A program made the position numbers and the translations under genes. DNA of 64,000 bases from CAXMMR01 sp965198995 (GTDB lineage Bacteria; Pseudomonadota; Alphaproteobacteria; Acetobacterales; Acetobacteraceae), in the NCBI GenBank assembly GCA_965198995.1, contig CBDAQG010000002.1, positions 1,736,001 to 1,800,000 of the forward strand, in the 5' to 3' direction. The notes under the pieces were generated by a model, which searched no databases, was not told the origin of the DNA, and saw only the letters and a list, made by a program, of their open reading frames with translations. This document shows positions 44,583 through 54,278 of the stretch, piece by piece. The stretch's first letter is position 1. Every line of letters begins with the position of its first letter.

Positions 44583-44807
44583 TCAGCCCGCCAGCACGCG
44601 GATGGAGCGGGCGACCAGGCTGACCACCTCGTCGGTGGTCTGGTAGCCGAGCCGCACCCGGGCGCCGCTGCGCACCAGGTCCACGAGCTGGTCCGGCTCC
44701 ATCGCCGCGCGCGGCGACAGCACCACCTGGTGCGACACGCCGAGGCTGTCGGTAATTTGGAAGCGGCTTTCCTGCGCCAGGGTGATGACGCCGTCGAGAC
44801 TTTGCAT
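44583..44807 (-). CDS. Small formate-dehydrogenase-associated protein
   Basis: 74 aa, MQSLDGVITLAQESRFQITD at the start. I recognise proteins of this size and pattern next to formate dehydrogenases of the NrfD-containing type in other proteobacteria, but know no function. The gene ends 5 bp before fdhB and so is the first gene of the minus-strand unit; its start faces fdhA across 122 bp. All beta-rich predicted structure, no cysteine cluster. Confidence 0.7.
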   Translation of the reverse strand: MQSLDGVITLAQESRFQITDSLGVSHQVVLSPRAAMEPDQLVDLVRSGARVRLGYQTTDEVVSLVARSIRVLAG

Positions 44808-44929
44808 GGGCGCACTCCGCGGCTGCCTGGTCACGGCGAGGTGCAGCACTCCCATGCCGCGCCCACCTTGCCAACAGGGGTGGGTATGTCTTTGTAGTGT
44901 GCAACGGGTTGGATGGAGTTTGCGTCACC

Positions 44930-47900
44930 ATGGCGAAGCGGCCGACGGGTCAGACGATGCGGCGCACGGTCGGCCAGCGGGCGGCGCGCTTCCTCGCCGA
45001 CTGGTCGCTGCCGCGCCAGCTCGCCGGCGGCGACCCGAAGCGCGAGGCGGCGAAGAGCACGACCTCGAAGGAGCTGCGGCCGCGGCTTGAGCAGGCGGAT
45101 ACGGTTGGCACCAGCATCTGCCCGTTCTGCGCCGTCGGCTGCAGCCAGCTCGTCTACGCGAAGAACGGCCGCCCCATCCACATCGAGGGCGACCCGCGCT
45201 CGCCGGTCAACCAGGGCACACTGTGCCCCAAGGGCGGCAGCGTGCTCGGCCTGCTGCTCAGCCCCGAGCGGGTGACAACGGTGAAGTATCGCGCGCCGTT
45301 CGCGACCGACTGGGAAGACCGCCCGCTCGAGTGGGCGATGGACCGCATCGCTGAGCTGACCAAGCAGACCCGCGACGAGACGTTCGTGACCAGGCTGCCG
45401 AGCGGGCAGCTCGTCAACCACACGGTCGGGCTCGGCTCGCTCGGCGGCGCGACGATGGACAACGAAGAGAACTACCTGATCAAGAAGCTGCTCGGCGGAG
45501 GGTTGGGAGTCGTCAACATCGAGAACCAAGCCCGCATCTGACACTCCTCTTCGGTGCCCAGTTTGGGCGCCACCTTCGGCCGCGGCGCCGCCACCATGGC
45601 GCTGTGGGACCTCGCCAACAGCGACGTCATCGTCGTGATGGGGTCCAACATGGCCGAGAACCATCCGATCGGCTTCCGCTTCGTCATGCAGGCGAAGGCG
45701 CGCGGCGCGACGCTGATCCATGTCGACCCGCGCTTCACCCGCACCTCGGCGATGGCCGACATCCATGCGCCGGTGCGCTCGGGCTCGGACATCGCCTTTC
45801 TTGGCGGGCTGATCCACCACGTGCTCGAGCACGATTTGTGGTTTCGCGACTATGCGCTGAACTACACCAACATCGCCAAGATCATCACCGACGACTACGT
45901 CGACGCCGAGGACGGCGACGGGCTGTTCTCCGGCTTCGATCCGGCGAACGCCAGCTATAAGACCGACAGCTGGCAGTACAAGGATCACGTCGCCGCCTCG
46001 CCGCTGGCCGAGCACAAGCCCGGCACCGGCAGCGATCCGTCCGCCGGACAGGCGGCGATGCAGGACGGGCCGCCGCCGTCCGACCTGACGTTGCAGGATC
46101 CGAACTGCGTCTACCAGATCATGCGTCGCCACTACGCGCGCTACACGCCCGACATGGTCGAGAGCGTCACCGGCTGCCCGCGCGAGACGTTCTTGAAGAT
46201 CGCCGACGCCATTGCGCGCAATTCCGGCCGCGAGAAGACCGGCGCGTTTTGCTACGCGGTCGGCTGGACGCATCACACGGTGGGCGTGCAGATCATCCGC
46301 GCCTGCTCGATCCTGCAGGGGCTGCTTGGCAACATGGGCCGGCCGGGCGGCGGCATCATGGCGCTGCGCGGGCACTGCTCGATCCAGGGCAGCACCGACA
46401 TCCCGACGCTCTACAACATGCTGCCGACCTACCTGCCGCAGCCGAACACGTTCCTGGGTCAGCACGATCTTGCCAGCTACCTGGAGATGGAAACGGTGCC
46501 GACCGGCTGGTGGCACAATTTTCCGAAATACTTCGTCAGCCTGATGAAGGCCTGGTATGGCGACGCGGCGACGCAGGACAACGGCTGGGCGTTCGACAAC
46601 CTGCCCAAGCTCACCGGAGACCTGTCGCAGCAGCCGATGACGATGGCGATGGTCGACAACGTCGTGCGCGGGCAGTTCATCTTCGGCCAGAACCCTGTCG
46701 TCGGCGCCGTCAACTCGGACATGGTGAGCCGGGGCCTGGCCAAGCTCGACTGGCTCGTCGTGCGCGACATGGCGATGATCGAGACCGCGAGCTTCTGGCA
46801 GAAGGGCCGGCTCGCGCAGTCCGGCGAGATCAGCCCGCAAACCTGCCCGACCGAGATCTTCCTGATCCCGTCTGCCATCTCGGCGGAGAAGGAGGGCTCG
46901 GTCACCAACACCTCGCGGCTCGTGCAGTGGCACGACAAGACCTGCGACGCGCCCGGCGATAGCCGTTCGGATTTGTGGTTCGTCTACCATCTCGGTCGGC
47001 GTCTCAAGGCGCTTTACGCCGGCAGCACCCTGCCCCGCGACCGCGCCATCCAGGAGCTGACCTGGGATTATCCGGTGAACGGCGACGAGCAGGAGCCCTC
47101 GGCCGCGGCGGTGATGGCGGAGATCAACGGGCGCCATCTCGATGACGGCCGCATGGTCGAAAAGTATCAGGACCTGAAGGACGATGGCAGCACCTCCTGC
47201 GGCGGCTGGATGTATTGCGGCATCATGCCCACCGCCGGCCACAACGTCGCGCGCTCGCGCAAGCCGGACGGACCGGACGGCCCGGGCAGCCATCTCGGCT
47301 GGGCGTTCGCCTGGCCGTCCAACCGCCGGACCCTGTACAACCGCGCCTCCGCCGACCCGGACGGCGCGCCGTGGTCGGAGCGCAAGAAGCTCGTCTGGTG
47401 GAGCGAGGCCGACGGCCAATGGACCGGCACCGACGTGCCCGACTTCCTGCCCGACCGCCGGCCCGACTTCGTGCCGGACTGGTCCAAACACCCGTCAGGC
47501 ATGGATGCGCATTCCGGGCATGATCCGTTCATCATGCTGTCGGACGGCCAGGCGGCGCTGTTCACCCCCAACGGCATCAAGGACGGCCCGCTGCCGACCC
47601 ATTACGAGCCGATGGAAAGCCCGGTGCACAACCAGCTCTACGGCCAGCAGGCCAACCCCGGCGCCAAACGATGGGTTCGGCCCGGCAACGAGTATCACGA
47701 GGCGGCGGATCCGGATTACCCTTACGTCCTGACCACCTACCGGCTGACCGAGCTGCAATGCGGCGGCATCAGCTCGCGCATCACGCCGCACACCGCCGAG
47801 CTGCAGCCCGAGGCCTTCGTCGAGATCCCGCCCGAGCTCGCGAGCCGGCTTGGCATTGCGCATCTCGGCTGGACGACGCTGACGACGAAGCGCGGCAGCA

Positions 47901-48172
47901 TCGAGGTCCGCGCGATGGTCACCGAGCGGGTGCGGCCGTTCACGATCAACGGCCGCACGATCTACCAGATCGGCATGCCCTGGGGGTTCGGCTGGGAGGG
48001 CATGGCGCATGGCGACATCGCCAACGTGCTGCTCGCCATCGTCGGCGACCCGGAGACGTCGATCCACACCACCAAGGCGCTGACCTGCAACCTGCGCCCG
48101 GGCCGGCTGCGCACCGGCACCAACGAGAACAGCCCGCCAGCCTCGCTGAAATCGGCCGATGCGGCAGAGTGA
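44930..48172 (+). CDS. fdhA: Formate dehydrogenase catalytic subunit, selenocysteine-containing
   Basis: 1080 aa molybdopterin enzyme if the in-frame TGA at 45539-45541 is read as selenocysteine 204 (ENQARI-U-HSSSVPSLG, matching the FdnG/FdoG active-site context). A [4Fe-4S] site is formed by Cys64, Cys67, Cys71 and Cys99 (CPFCAVGC, LCPKGG). A SECIS-like hairpin follows the TGA. The N-terminus (MAKRPTGQTMRRTVGQRAARF) has no twin-arginine export signal, unlike E. coli FdnG, so the site probably faces the cytoplasm. GGATGGAG lies 11 bp upstream of ATG 44930. Without Sec decoding the gene would appear as two fragments. Confidence 0.93.
45539..45571 (+). promoter_or_regulatory. Selenocysteine codon and bacterial SECIS hairpin
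   Basis: TGA 45539-45541 followed, 11 bases later, by a stem GGTGCCCA (45553-45560) / TGGGCGCC (45564-45571) of eight pairs including one G-U, closing a GTT loop. A G at the first loop position and about 19 nt from the codon to the loop fit the rules for SelB-binding elements. The stem lacks the bulged U of the E. coli fdhF element. Confidence 0.8.
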
Positions 48173-48482
48173 CACCGCGCCGGACGCCGTGCGCGCCAGC
48201 GGCCGCCACGCGCTCGAGGCGTTCGACGAGGCGCTCAGCCACGCCCCGCGCAAGGATGGGCCGGCGCTGTCCAAGACGAGCTGTTGCCTGTCGCAGCTGC
48301 GCGACGCGCTGATCGCCTGTCAGCGCGAGTCGGGTGTGACGGAGGCCTCGGCGTCGCGGCTCGAGACGGTGAACGGCGTGATCAGCCTGTGCCTCGCCGC
48401 CCACTTCCCGCTCGGCCCGATCCCGTGGCCGAGCATACGGCAGGGGCGGGATGCGCTGGAGCAGGTGGTCTCGGGGATTTAA
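48159..48482 (+). CDS. Small conserved hypothetical protein downstream of fdhA
   Basis: 107 aa, family not recognised. Mostly helical: GRHALEAFDEALSHAPRKDG, SQLRDALIACQRESG and a C-terminal RQGRDALEQVV. Its ATG lies 14 bp inside the end of fdhA, so it is translated together with it and is likely a helper of this formate dehydrogenase. It is not FdhD or FdhE, neither of which is in the window. Confidence 0.65.
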   Translation: MRQSDTAPDAVRASGRHALEAFDEALSHAPRKDGPALSKTSCCLSQLRDALIACQRESGVTEASASRLETVNGVISLCLAAHFPLGPIPWPSIRQGRDALEQVVSGI

Positions 48483-48483
48483 G

Positions 48484-48693
48484 GCAAGGCCAGGGGCTTT
48501 CCCTCCGTGAGCCCTTCCAACGGCGCGTTGCGCCGTCGGAACCTTTGGGCTCACTCCGCCCCTGGACCCCATTAAAGGCGAAGCCTTTAAAATCCATTTA
48601 CTAGTCATGATCCCACGGCGAGGTCGGCGGCGTGGAAATGGGGTCTGGGGCCGCGGGCCCAACGGAGTCCAGAGGCAGAGCCTCTGGCCCTGC
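48484..48693. repeat. Palindromic intergenic repeat, locus 18 (composite with module D)
   Basis: An interrupted CCAGGGGC...GCCCCTGG hairpin containing the long GTGAGCCCTTCC / GGAACCTTTGGGCTCAC module, AAAGGCGAAGCCTTT, a spacer, then TGGGGCCGCGGGCCCA and CCAGAGGCAGAGCCTCTGG. Fills the gap between convergent genes. Confidence 0.88.
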
Positions 48694-49185
48694 CTAATTC
48701 CGCCGCCAGACCTCCTCCTGCAGCACGCTCGCAAACACCACCCAGCCGAGCAGCGGCAGGTCGGCGAGCGCCGCCTTGCGGTCGACCAGCGTCGCGGTCG
48801 CCGCGGCGGCGGCGGACGTGGCGACCATGCCGGCGGTGACGCCGAGCGCTTCGCCCAGCCGCTTGCGCCCGAACAGGACGTAGGAGAAGCCGGCAACGCC
48901 GAGCAGGTTCAGCGACCAGGCGCCGAGCGCCAGGGTGCGGGCGTTGGAGGGTCGGGCCAGCATCAGCCGGTAGCCGGAGTAGCCGAGCAGCGCGTCGAGC
49001 CCGGTCCAGGCGATGCCGAACACCGGGCCGGGCGGCGTGAAGGCGGGTTTGCGGAGCGCGGCATACCAGGCGGCGGTGCGGGGGTGGTCGGGCGTCGGGC
49101 TGTAGCGCTTGCCGCAGAGCTGGGCGGCGACGACGGCGGTGGTCGCGATGCCGGCGGCCGTCTTGCGTGTCACACTGTTGCGCAT
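48694..49185 (-). CDS. tspO: TspO/MBR family protein
   Basis: 163 aa, five predicted membrane helices. Typical TspO features: YAALRKPAFTPPGPVFGIAWTGLDALLGYSGYRL (the WxxLxKPxFxPP...W signature with a Tyr in place of the first Trp region), LNLLGVAGFSYVLFG and the C-terminal helix FASVLQEEVWRRN. In alphaproteobacteria TspO is an outer-membrane tetrapyrrole-binding regulator of photosynthesis or stress genes. Alone on its strand; start codon 49185, 64 bp from a divergent small membrane-protein gene. Confidence 0.85.
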   Translation of the reverse strand: MRNSVTRKTAAGIATTAVVAAQLCGKRYSPTPDHPRTAAWYAALRKPAFTPPGPVFGIAWTGLDALLGYSGYRLMLARPSNARTLALGAWSLNLLGVAGFSYVLFGRKRLGEALGVTAGMVATSAAAAATATLVDRKAALADLPLLGWVVFASVLQEEVWRRN

Positions 49186-49249
49186 TGTCACCTGTCTCCA
49201 CGTGATGCTCGATAGGCAAGCAGCAACGCCTGCGTAATACTGATGGTGC

Positions 49250-49582
49250 ATGACCCTTCCTGCCATCTTTCCGGACTGGGTGCCCGGCTGGATCCAGCTC
49301 GCACTCGTCATCGTGGCGATCCTGCTCGGGCTCGCCTTCCTGCTGATGCCGTTCAGCGTGTTCGGCGTGAAGGCGCGGCTGGAGGCGGTGGAGATCCGGC
49401 TCGACGAAATCCAGGCCGAGATCCGCAGCCTGTCGATGCGGCTGCCCGAGCGGGTGCCGGACCGGGCGACGCCGGCGCTGGAGCGCGACGACTTCGCCGG
49501 CCGGCCGCCGATCCCGCCCGCCCGCGCCGAGGTCTACCAACGCGGCGCGCGCGAGCGGCGCGAGGAGCCGCGCTTCCGCTGA
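49250..49582 (+). CDS. Small single-helix membrane protein
   Basis: 110 aa. A membrane helix (about 14-34, WIQLALVIVAILLGLAFLLMPF) is followed by a coiled-coil-prone stretch (KARLEAVEIRLDEIQAEIRSLSMRL) and a charged, disordered tail. Topology and length are reminiscent of small envelope scaffold proteins; family not recognised. Divergent from tspO, 40 bp upstream of the GT61 gene on the same strand. Confidence 0.7.
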   Translation: MTLPAIFPDWVPGWIQLALVIVAILLGLAFLLMPFSVFGVKARLEAVEIRLDEIQAEIRSLSMRLPERVPDRATPALERDDFAGRPPIPPARAEVYQRGARERREEPRFR

Positions 49583-49622
49583 GACGCGCCGCGTCCCACT
49601 CCATCAGGGCGCACGGCCGCTG

Positions 49623-50738
49623 ATGCACGCGCGCGTCGGCATCGAGGCGATGGTGGCTGACGGGCGCGCCGCCCACGTGCACTCGCTGGCTCGCGACCGT
49701 GTGGCCCTGTCGCCGCTCAAAGCCGGATCGTTGTTTTTCGAGCACATGGCGACACGGGAGGTGCCGCCGGGAGACTGGGCCGAGCCGAGCTACCTCTCGA
49801 GCTCGCCTGCGCTCTTCGTCCTGCATGACGTGCTCGTGCGATCGTCGGCCGGGCTGCTCGCCATCGACGACGCCGTCCTGGCCGACACGCTCGTGCACGC
49901 GGACCCGGCCGAGCATGGTTTCACCGAGACCGCGGACGGCGTCGCGCTCGACGAGGGACCCGTGCAGACGCTCGACGCGGTGTGCCTCGACCTGCTCGCC
50001 GGCGGCTGCGGCAGCCTCTATCACTGGCTGATCGAGAGCGTCGGCCGGCTCGGCATCGTGCCGGCCAACTACCGCGCGGCCGCCGAGACGCTGCTGGTGC
50101 CGCAGGAGGCCGGGCCGCTGCAGCTCGGTGTGCTCGACCGGCTCGGCCTGCCCGCCGGCCTGCGCACGCGCACCGTCCGACGCCGCGAGGCGCTGCGGGT
50201 GCGGACGCTCATCGTGCCGCTCGCCTTCAGCGCGACGCTCGACCTGCACCCCTGCCTGGGCGCACCGTTTCGCGCCGTCGTGGATCCGGCCGTCGGGGAC
50301 CAGCCACGGCGCTTCTACATCGACCGTCGCGGCAGCCCAGGGCGACGGCTGCTCAACGAGGATGCGCTGGTCGAGCGGCTCGCCGAGCACGGCGTTGTCG
50401 CCGTCCGGCTCGAAGCGCTTGACCTGGCGGCGCAGGTCGCGCTGTTCCGGCGGGCCGAGCTGATCGTCGCCCCGCATGGTGCCGGCCTGGCCAACCTCGT
50501 CTATGCCACCGTCGGCTGCGTGGTGCTGGAGCTGCACATGGACGCCTACGTCAACTGGTGCTTTCGCCGGCTCGCCGGCATGCTCGGCCTCAGCTACGAC
50601 TGCGTTGTCGGCCGGGCGAGCGCAGCATGGCCGCCGCTCACCGCGGCCATCCATGCCGCGTCCTGGCAGGTCTCCGTCCCGCACGTGCTGGCCGCCCTGC
50701 CCGCCGCAAGGTCGCGGCACACGCCACGGCAAGCGTGA
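49623..50738 (+). CDS. Glycosyltransferase family 61 protein
   Basis: 371 aa. The family core is clear: LYHWLIESVGRLGIVPANYR, YIDRRGSPGRRLLNED, then ELIVAPHGAGLANLVYATVGCVVLEL, the PHGAGLxN hallmark of GT61/DUF563 glycan transferases. Product unknown, likely an extracellular polysaccharide or O-glycan. The stop overlaps a possible GTG start of the DUF1003 gene (GTGA), so the two may be coupled. Confidence 0.85.
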   Translation: MHARVGIEAMVADGRAAHVHSLARDRVALSPLKAGSLFFEHMATREVPPGDWAEPSYLSSSPALFVLHDVLVRSSAGLLAIDDAVLADTLVHADPAEHGFTETADGVALDEGPVQTLDAVCLDLLAGGCGSLYHWLIESVGRLGIVPANYRAAAETLLVPQEAGPLQLGVLDRLGLPAGLRTRTVRRREALRVRTLIVPLAFSATLDLHPCLGAPFRAVVDPAVGDQPRRFYIDRRGSPGRRLLNEDALVERLAEHGVVAVRLEALDLAAQVALFRRAELIVAPHGAGLANLVYATVGCVVLELHMDAYVNWCFRRLAGMLGLSYDCVVGRASAAWPPLTAAIHAASWQVSVPHVLAALPAARSRHTPRQA

Positions 50739-50740
50739 CC

Positions 50741-51487
50741 ATGGAGGAGACGCAGGGGTCGGCATCTTCCCCGGCGACGCGGCTGCGGTCCGCTCTTGGC
50801 GGCCAGGAACTGCGGCGCAAGGACAGCATCCGGGTCGACACGCTGCGCGCCGACCTGGTCGAGTGCATGCGGCGGGACCGGGCGGACCTCGACCTGGACG
50901 GCGTCGTGTCGCTCCACGAGGTCGCGCATTATCGCGGCCAGCTCGTCGAAGACCTGCTGCACGCCGAGAAGCGCGACATCACGGCGCTGGAGCGCGAGGT
51001 GATCGACAGCCTGGCCGAGCACCAGACCATCGCTGACAACGTCGAGCAGGAGCTGGACGGCCACCGCACCTTCGGCGAACGGGCCGCCGACCATGTCGCC
51101 TCGTTCGGCGGCAGTTGGCGCTTCATCACCCTGTTCGGCGTCGTCCTGGTCGTCTGGATGGCGCTCAACGTCGTCATGGCAACACGGGCGTTCGACCCCT
51201 ACCCGTTCATCCTGCTCAACCTGGTGCTGTCGTGCCTGGCGGCGGTGCAGGCGCCGATCATCATGATGAGCCAGCGGCGGAGCGAGGCGAAGGACCGGGC
51301 ACGGTCGCTGAACGACTACCAGGTGAACCTCAAGGCGGAGCTGGAAATCCGCCACCTGCACGAGAAGATGGACCACCTGATGACGCGGCAATGGGAGCGG
51401 CTGGCCGAGCTGCAGCGCATGCAGATCGACCTGATGCAGGAAATGTTGGACCGGCGACGCAAGCCGGGGGTGGAGCCGCAGAGCTGA
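50741..51487 (+). CDS. DUF1003 membrane protein
   Basis: 248 aa. A soluble N-terminal half is followed by GERAADHVASFGGSWRFITLFGVVLVVWMALNVV and FILLNLVLSCLAAVQAPIIMMSQRR, the two-helix DUF1003 hallmark, then a charged helical C-terminus (ELEIRHLHEKMDHLMTRQW). Function unknown. ATG 50741; GTG 50735 two codons upstream overlaps the GT61 stop. Ends at repeat locus 19. Confidence 0.85.
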   Translation: MEETQGSASSPATRLRSALGGQELRRKDSIRVDTLRADLVECMRRDRADLDLDGVVSLHEVAHYRGQLVEDLLHAEKRDITALEREVIDSLAEHQTIADNVEQELDGHRTFGERAADHVASFGGSWRFITLFGVVLVVWMALNVVMATRAFDPYPFILLNLVLSCLAAVQAPIIMMSQRRSEAKDRARSLNDYQVNLKAELEIRHLHEKMDHLMTRQWERLAELQRMQIDLMQEMLDRRRKPGVEPQS

Positions 51488-51719
51488 GCAAGGCCAGGAG
51501 CTCTGCTCCTGGACCTCGCTGGGGCCGGAAGGCCCCAGACCCCACTTTGTTTGGAGTCCCAGCGGGCCGCTGTCTTGCTTGGCGACGCCGATCAATCCTG
51601 TTTCCGACGCCACCAACCTCGGCGTATGGGAATACGTAATAAGTGGATTTTAAAGGCTCCGCCGTCGTGCGCAGCACGCCTTCGCGTGATGATGGGGTCA
51701 AGGGGCGAAGCCCCTTGCC
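51488..51719. repeat. Palindromic intergenic repeat, locus 19 (composite B-C-A with insert)
   Basis: CCAGGAGCTCTGCTCCTGG, TGGGGCCGGAAGGCCCCA, the CTTGGCGACGCCGATCAATC core, AAAGGCTCCGCC followed by the GTCGTGCGCAGCACGCCTTC insert, and AAGGGGCGAAGCCCCTT. Convergent genes on both sides. Confidence 0.9.
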
Positions 51720-52492
51720 TAACCCTGCCGCGTGCGCCCGTTGGACAGCTCCGCCACCACCCCGTGCAGCGTTCGCAGCTCCTGCTCCGTCGCCTCGCCG
51801 CGTTCGAACAGGTGGCGCAGGTTGCGCACCATGCCCGGGCGTTTGGGCAGGTTGTCGAGGAAGCCGCACGCGTCCAGTTCGCGGACCAGGTGGGCGAGGA
51901 AGTTTTCCAGCTCGCCCTTGGTCGCGACGCGGGTTTCGTTGGTCATCAGCCGTCGCGGCAGCGTCTGCTCCTCGGCGGACCACCACTCATAGGCCATGAC
52001 CATCACCGCCTGGGCGAGGTTGAGCGACATGAAGGCGGGGTTGAGCGGGTAGCGCACCAGCGTGTCGGCGGCCGCCATGTCGTCGTTGTCGAGGCCGGCG
52101 CGCTCGGGGCCGAACAGCAGGCCGCAGCGCAGGTCGCGGGCGCAGGCGAGGCGCAGCTCGGCGGCGGCGCCGCGCGCGGTCAGCACCGGCTTGATGACGT
52201 GGCGCGGGCGCGGGCAGGTGGCGAACACGTGGTGCAGGTCGGCGACGGCATCCGCCGTCGTCGGGTGCACGGTGATCGCCTCCAGGATGCGGTCGGCGCC
52301 GGAGGCGTTGGCCCAGGCGCGCTCCTGCGGCCAGCCGTCGCGCGGGGCGACCAGGCGGAGGTGGAACAGCCCGCCATTGCCCATCGCCCGGGCGACGGCA
52401 CCGATGTTGTCGGCGAGCTGCGGGCGGACCAGCACGACGACCGGGCTGTTGCCGATGGGGGCGAGCGGGGCGCCGCCGTCGCGTCCGGTCAA
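51719..52492 (-). CDS. trmJ: tRNA (cytidine/uridine-2'-O-) methyltransferase TrmJ
   Basis: 257 aa SPOUT-class methyltransferase that modifies position 32 of tRNAs. VVLVRPQLADNIGAVARAMGNGGLFHLRLVAPR (N-terminal half), LLFGPERAGLDNDDM and ADTLVRYPLNPAFMSLNLAQAVMVMAYEWW (knot region) are diagnostic, and the C-terminal helical extension typical of TrmJ (MVRNLRHLFERGEATEQELRTLHGVV) is present. 28 bp downstream of the DUF305 gene, so probably in a cysS-DUF305-trmJ unit. Confidence 0.93.
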   Translation of the reverse strand: MTGRDGGAPLAPIGNSPVVVLVRPQLADNIGAVARAMGNGGLFHLRLVAPRDGWPQERAWANASGADRILEAITVHPTTADAVADLHHVFATCPRPRHVIKPVLTARGAAAELRLACARDLRCGLLFGPERAGLDNDDMAAADTLVRYPLNPAFMSLNLAQAVMVMAYEWWSAEEQTLPRRLMTNETRVATKGELENFLAHLVRELDACGFLDNLPKRPGMVRNLRHLFERGEATEQELRTLHGVVAELSNGRTRQG

Positions 52493-52520
52493 GCGGGCGT
52501 CCGGCCTGGAGCGGGCGGGC

Positions 52521-52943
52521 TCACGGCGGATGGGCCAGGATCCAGGCGTTCATCTCGGCGATCTCCCGGCGCTGGGCGGCGATGATGCCAGACGCCAGGC
52601 GGCGCAGAGAGGGGTCGTGCCCGTAGCGCAGCTCGGTCTGCGCCATGTCCACCGCGCCCTGATGGTGCGGCAGCATGTTGAGGACGAAGTCGCGGTCGGT
52701 GTTGCCGGTGTCGTGCACCGCCATCATGCTTTCATGCATCTGGCTCATGCCGCGGCTGAAGGCGAGGTCGGCCGGGTTCGCCCCCGGTATCGGCGCCATG
52801 GGGACCATCTGCGGCGCCGCGGCGGCGGCGTCTGCCGGCGGGGTGCCGGGCGGCGGCGCTTGCGGCTGCGCCGGCTGAGCCTGCGCCGCGGCCGCGAGCA
52901 TGACGGCGGCGGCGAGCAGGTGGTGCAGGCGTGGCGTCTTCAT
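52521..52943 (-). CDS. Exported DUF305 protein
   Basis: 140 aa. Signal peptide (1-22, LLAAAVMLAAAAQAQ), a Pro/Ala-rich linker (about 23-55), then a DUF305 helical domain: FSRGMSQMHESMMAVHDTGNTDRDFVLNMLPHHQGAVDMAQTEL. The Met/His-rich motifs (MSQMHESMM, MLPHHQGAVDM) are those of CopM-like copper-binding members. It abuts cysS with no spacer and precedes trmJ. Confidence 0.85.
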   Translation of the reverse strand: MKTPRLHHLLAAAVMLAAAAQAQPAQPQAPPPGTPPADAAAAAPQMVPMAPIPGANPADLAFSRGMSQMHESMMAVHDTGNTDRDFVLNMLPHHQGAVDMAQTELRYGHDPSLRRLASGIIAAQRREIAEMNAWILAHPP

Positions 52944-54278
52944 CTAGGCGCGACGCCAGGTCGTGCCGTCGGCGCCATCCTCGAGCAGGATGCCGTCGGC
53001 GAGCAGCCGGTCGCGGATGCGGTCGGCCGCGGCCCAGTCGCGCCGGGCGCGTGCCTCGCGGCGTGCGCCCACCGCCATTTCGATCATGGTCGCCTCCTCA
53101 GGGTCTTCGGGCCGGGTGCGCCGCTGCAGCAGGCCGAGCACGGCGCCCGAGGCGCGCAGGCGGCCTGCCGCCTCCAGGTCGCCGGCCCGTGCCTCGGCGG
53201 CGAGACGGTGCAGCACCGCGATCGCCAGCGGCGTGTTGAGGTCGTCGCAGAGTGCGGCCATGAACGCGTCGTCGGGCGCCGCCTCGGGCTGGTCGCCGAG
53301 CTCGTCGAGCGCGCGGTAGAATCTCGCCAGCTCGCGCTTGGCCTCGCCCAGTGCCGCGAAGCCGAAATCGAGCGTCGCCCGATACTGCGTCTTGAGCAGC
53401 AGCAGCCGCACCGCCTCGGCCGGCGCGCGGGCCAGCACCTCGCGGGCGGTGAAGAAGTTGCCGAGGCTCTTGCTCATCTTCTCGCCGCCGGAGAGCAGCA
53501 TGCCGCTATGCATCCACAGCCGCGCGAAGCCGCTGCCGGGAAAGGCGCAGCAGCTCTGGGCGCGCTCGTTCTCGTGGTGGGGGAACAGCAGGTCGGTGCC
53601 GCCGCCGTGAATGTCGAAGTCGGTGCCGAGATAGCGCCACGCCATGGCGCTGCACTCGATGTGCCAGCCCGGCCGGCCGCGACCCCACGGGCTGTCCCAG
53701 CCCGGCAGCGCCGCGTCGGAGGGCTTCCACAGCACGAAATCGCCCGGATCGCGCTTGTAGGCGGCGACCTCGATCCGGGCGCCGGCGAGCAGCTCCTCCG
53801 GGTCGCGTCCGGACAGCGAGCCGTAGTTCGGGTCCGACGCGACAGCGAACAGCACATGGCCGGCGGCCGCGTAGGCGTGCCCGCCGGCGATCAGCCGCTC
53901 GATGACCTCGATCATTTCGGCGATGTGCCCGGTCGCGCGCGGCTCGAACTCGGGTGGCAGGATGTCGAGGGCGGCGAGGTCGGCCTGGAAGTCGGCGTAG
54001 GTGCGGGCGGTGACGGAGGCGATCGGCTCGCCGAGCTCGGCGGCGCGGGCGTTGATCTTGTCGTCCACGTCGGTGACGTTGCGCACGTAGGTGACGCGCG
54101 GATACAGCCGACGCAGCAGCCGCACCAGCACGTCGTAGACCAGCATGGCGCGCATGTTGCCGACATGGGCGAGGTCGTAGACGGTCGGGCCGCAGACGTA
54201 GAGCCGCACGTGCGACGGGTCGATCGGACTGAACGCCACGCGCTGCCGCGCGCGGCTGTCGAACAGGGTGAGGGCCAT
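52944..54278 (-). CDS. cysS: Cysteinyl-tRNA synthetase
   Basis: 444 aa. HIGH appears as HVGN in CGPTVYDLAHVGNMRAM, zinc ligands in CGPT, CSAMAWRYLG and HHENERAQSCC, and KMSKS in GEKMSKSLGNFFTA. Slightly short for the family at the C-terminus. Its stop is immediately followed by the DUF305 start, and trmJ lies beyond. Start ATG 54278 gives MALTLFDSRARQRVAF, the usual alphaproteobacterial N-terminus. Confidence 0.94.
   Translation of the reverse strand: MALTLFDSRARQRVAFSPIDPSHVRLYVCGPTVYDLAHVGNMRAMLVYDVLVRLLRRLYPRVTYVRNVTDVDDKINARAAELGEPIASVTARTYADFQADLAALDILPPEFEPRATGHIAEMIEVIERLIAGGHAYAAAGHVLFAVASDPNYGSLSGRDPEELLAGARIEVAAYKRDPGDFVLWKPSDAALPGWDSPWGRGRPGWHIECSAMAWRYLGTDFDIHGGGTDLLFPHHENERAQSCCAFPGSGFARLWMHSGMLLSGGEKMSKSLGNFFTAREVLARAPAEAVRLLLLKTQYRATLDFGFAALGEAKRELARFYRALDELGDQPEAAPDDAFMAALCDDLNTPLAIAVLHRLAAEARAGDLEAAGRLRASGAVLGLLQRRTRPEDPEEATMIEMAVGARREARARRDWAAADRIRDRLLADGILLEDGADGTTWRRA

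Noticed and set aside
45539..45541. In-frame stop codon in fdhA as a sign of a pseudogene or frameshift
   Set aside because: The TGA is at the exact selenocysteine position of FdnG-type enzymes, a SECIS-like hairpin follows and the frame is intact on both sides.
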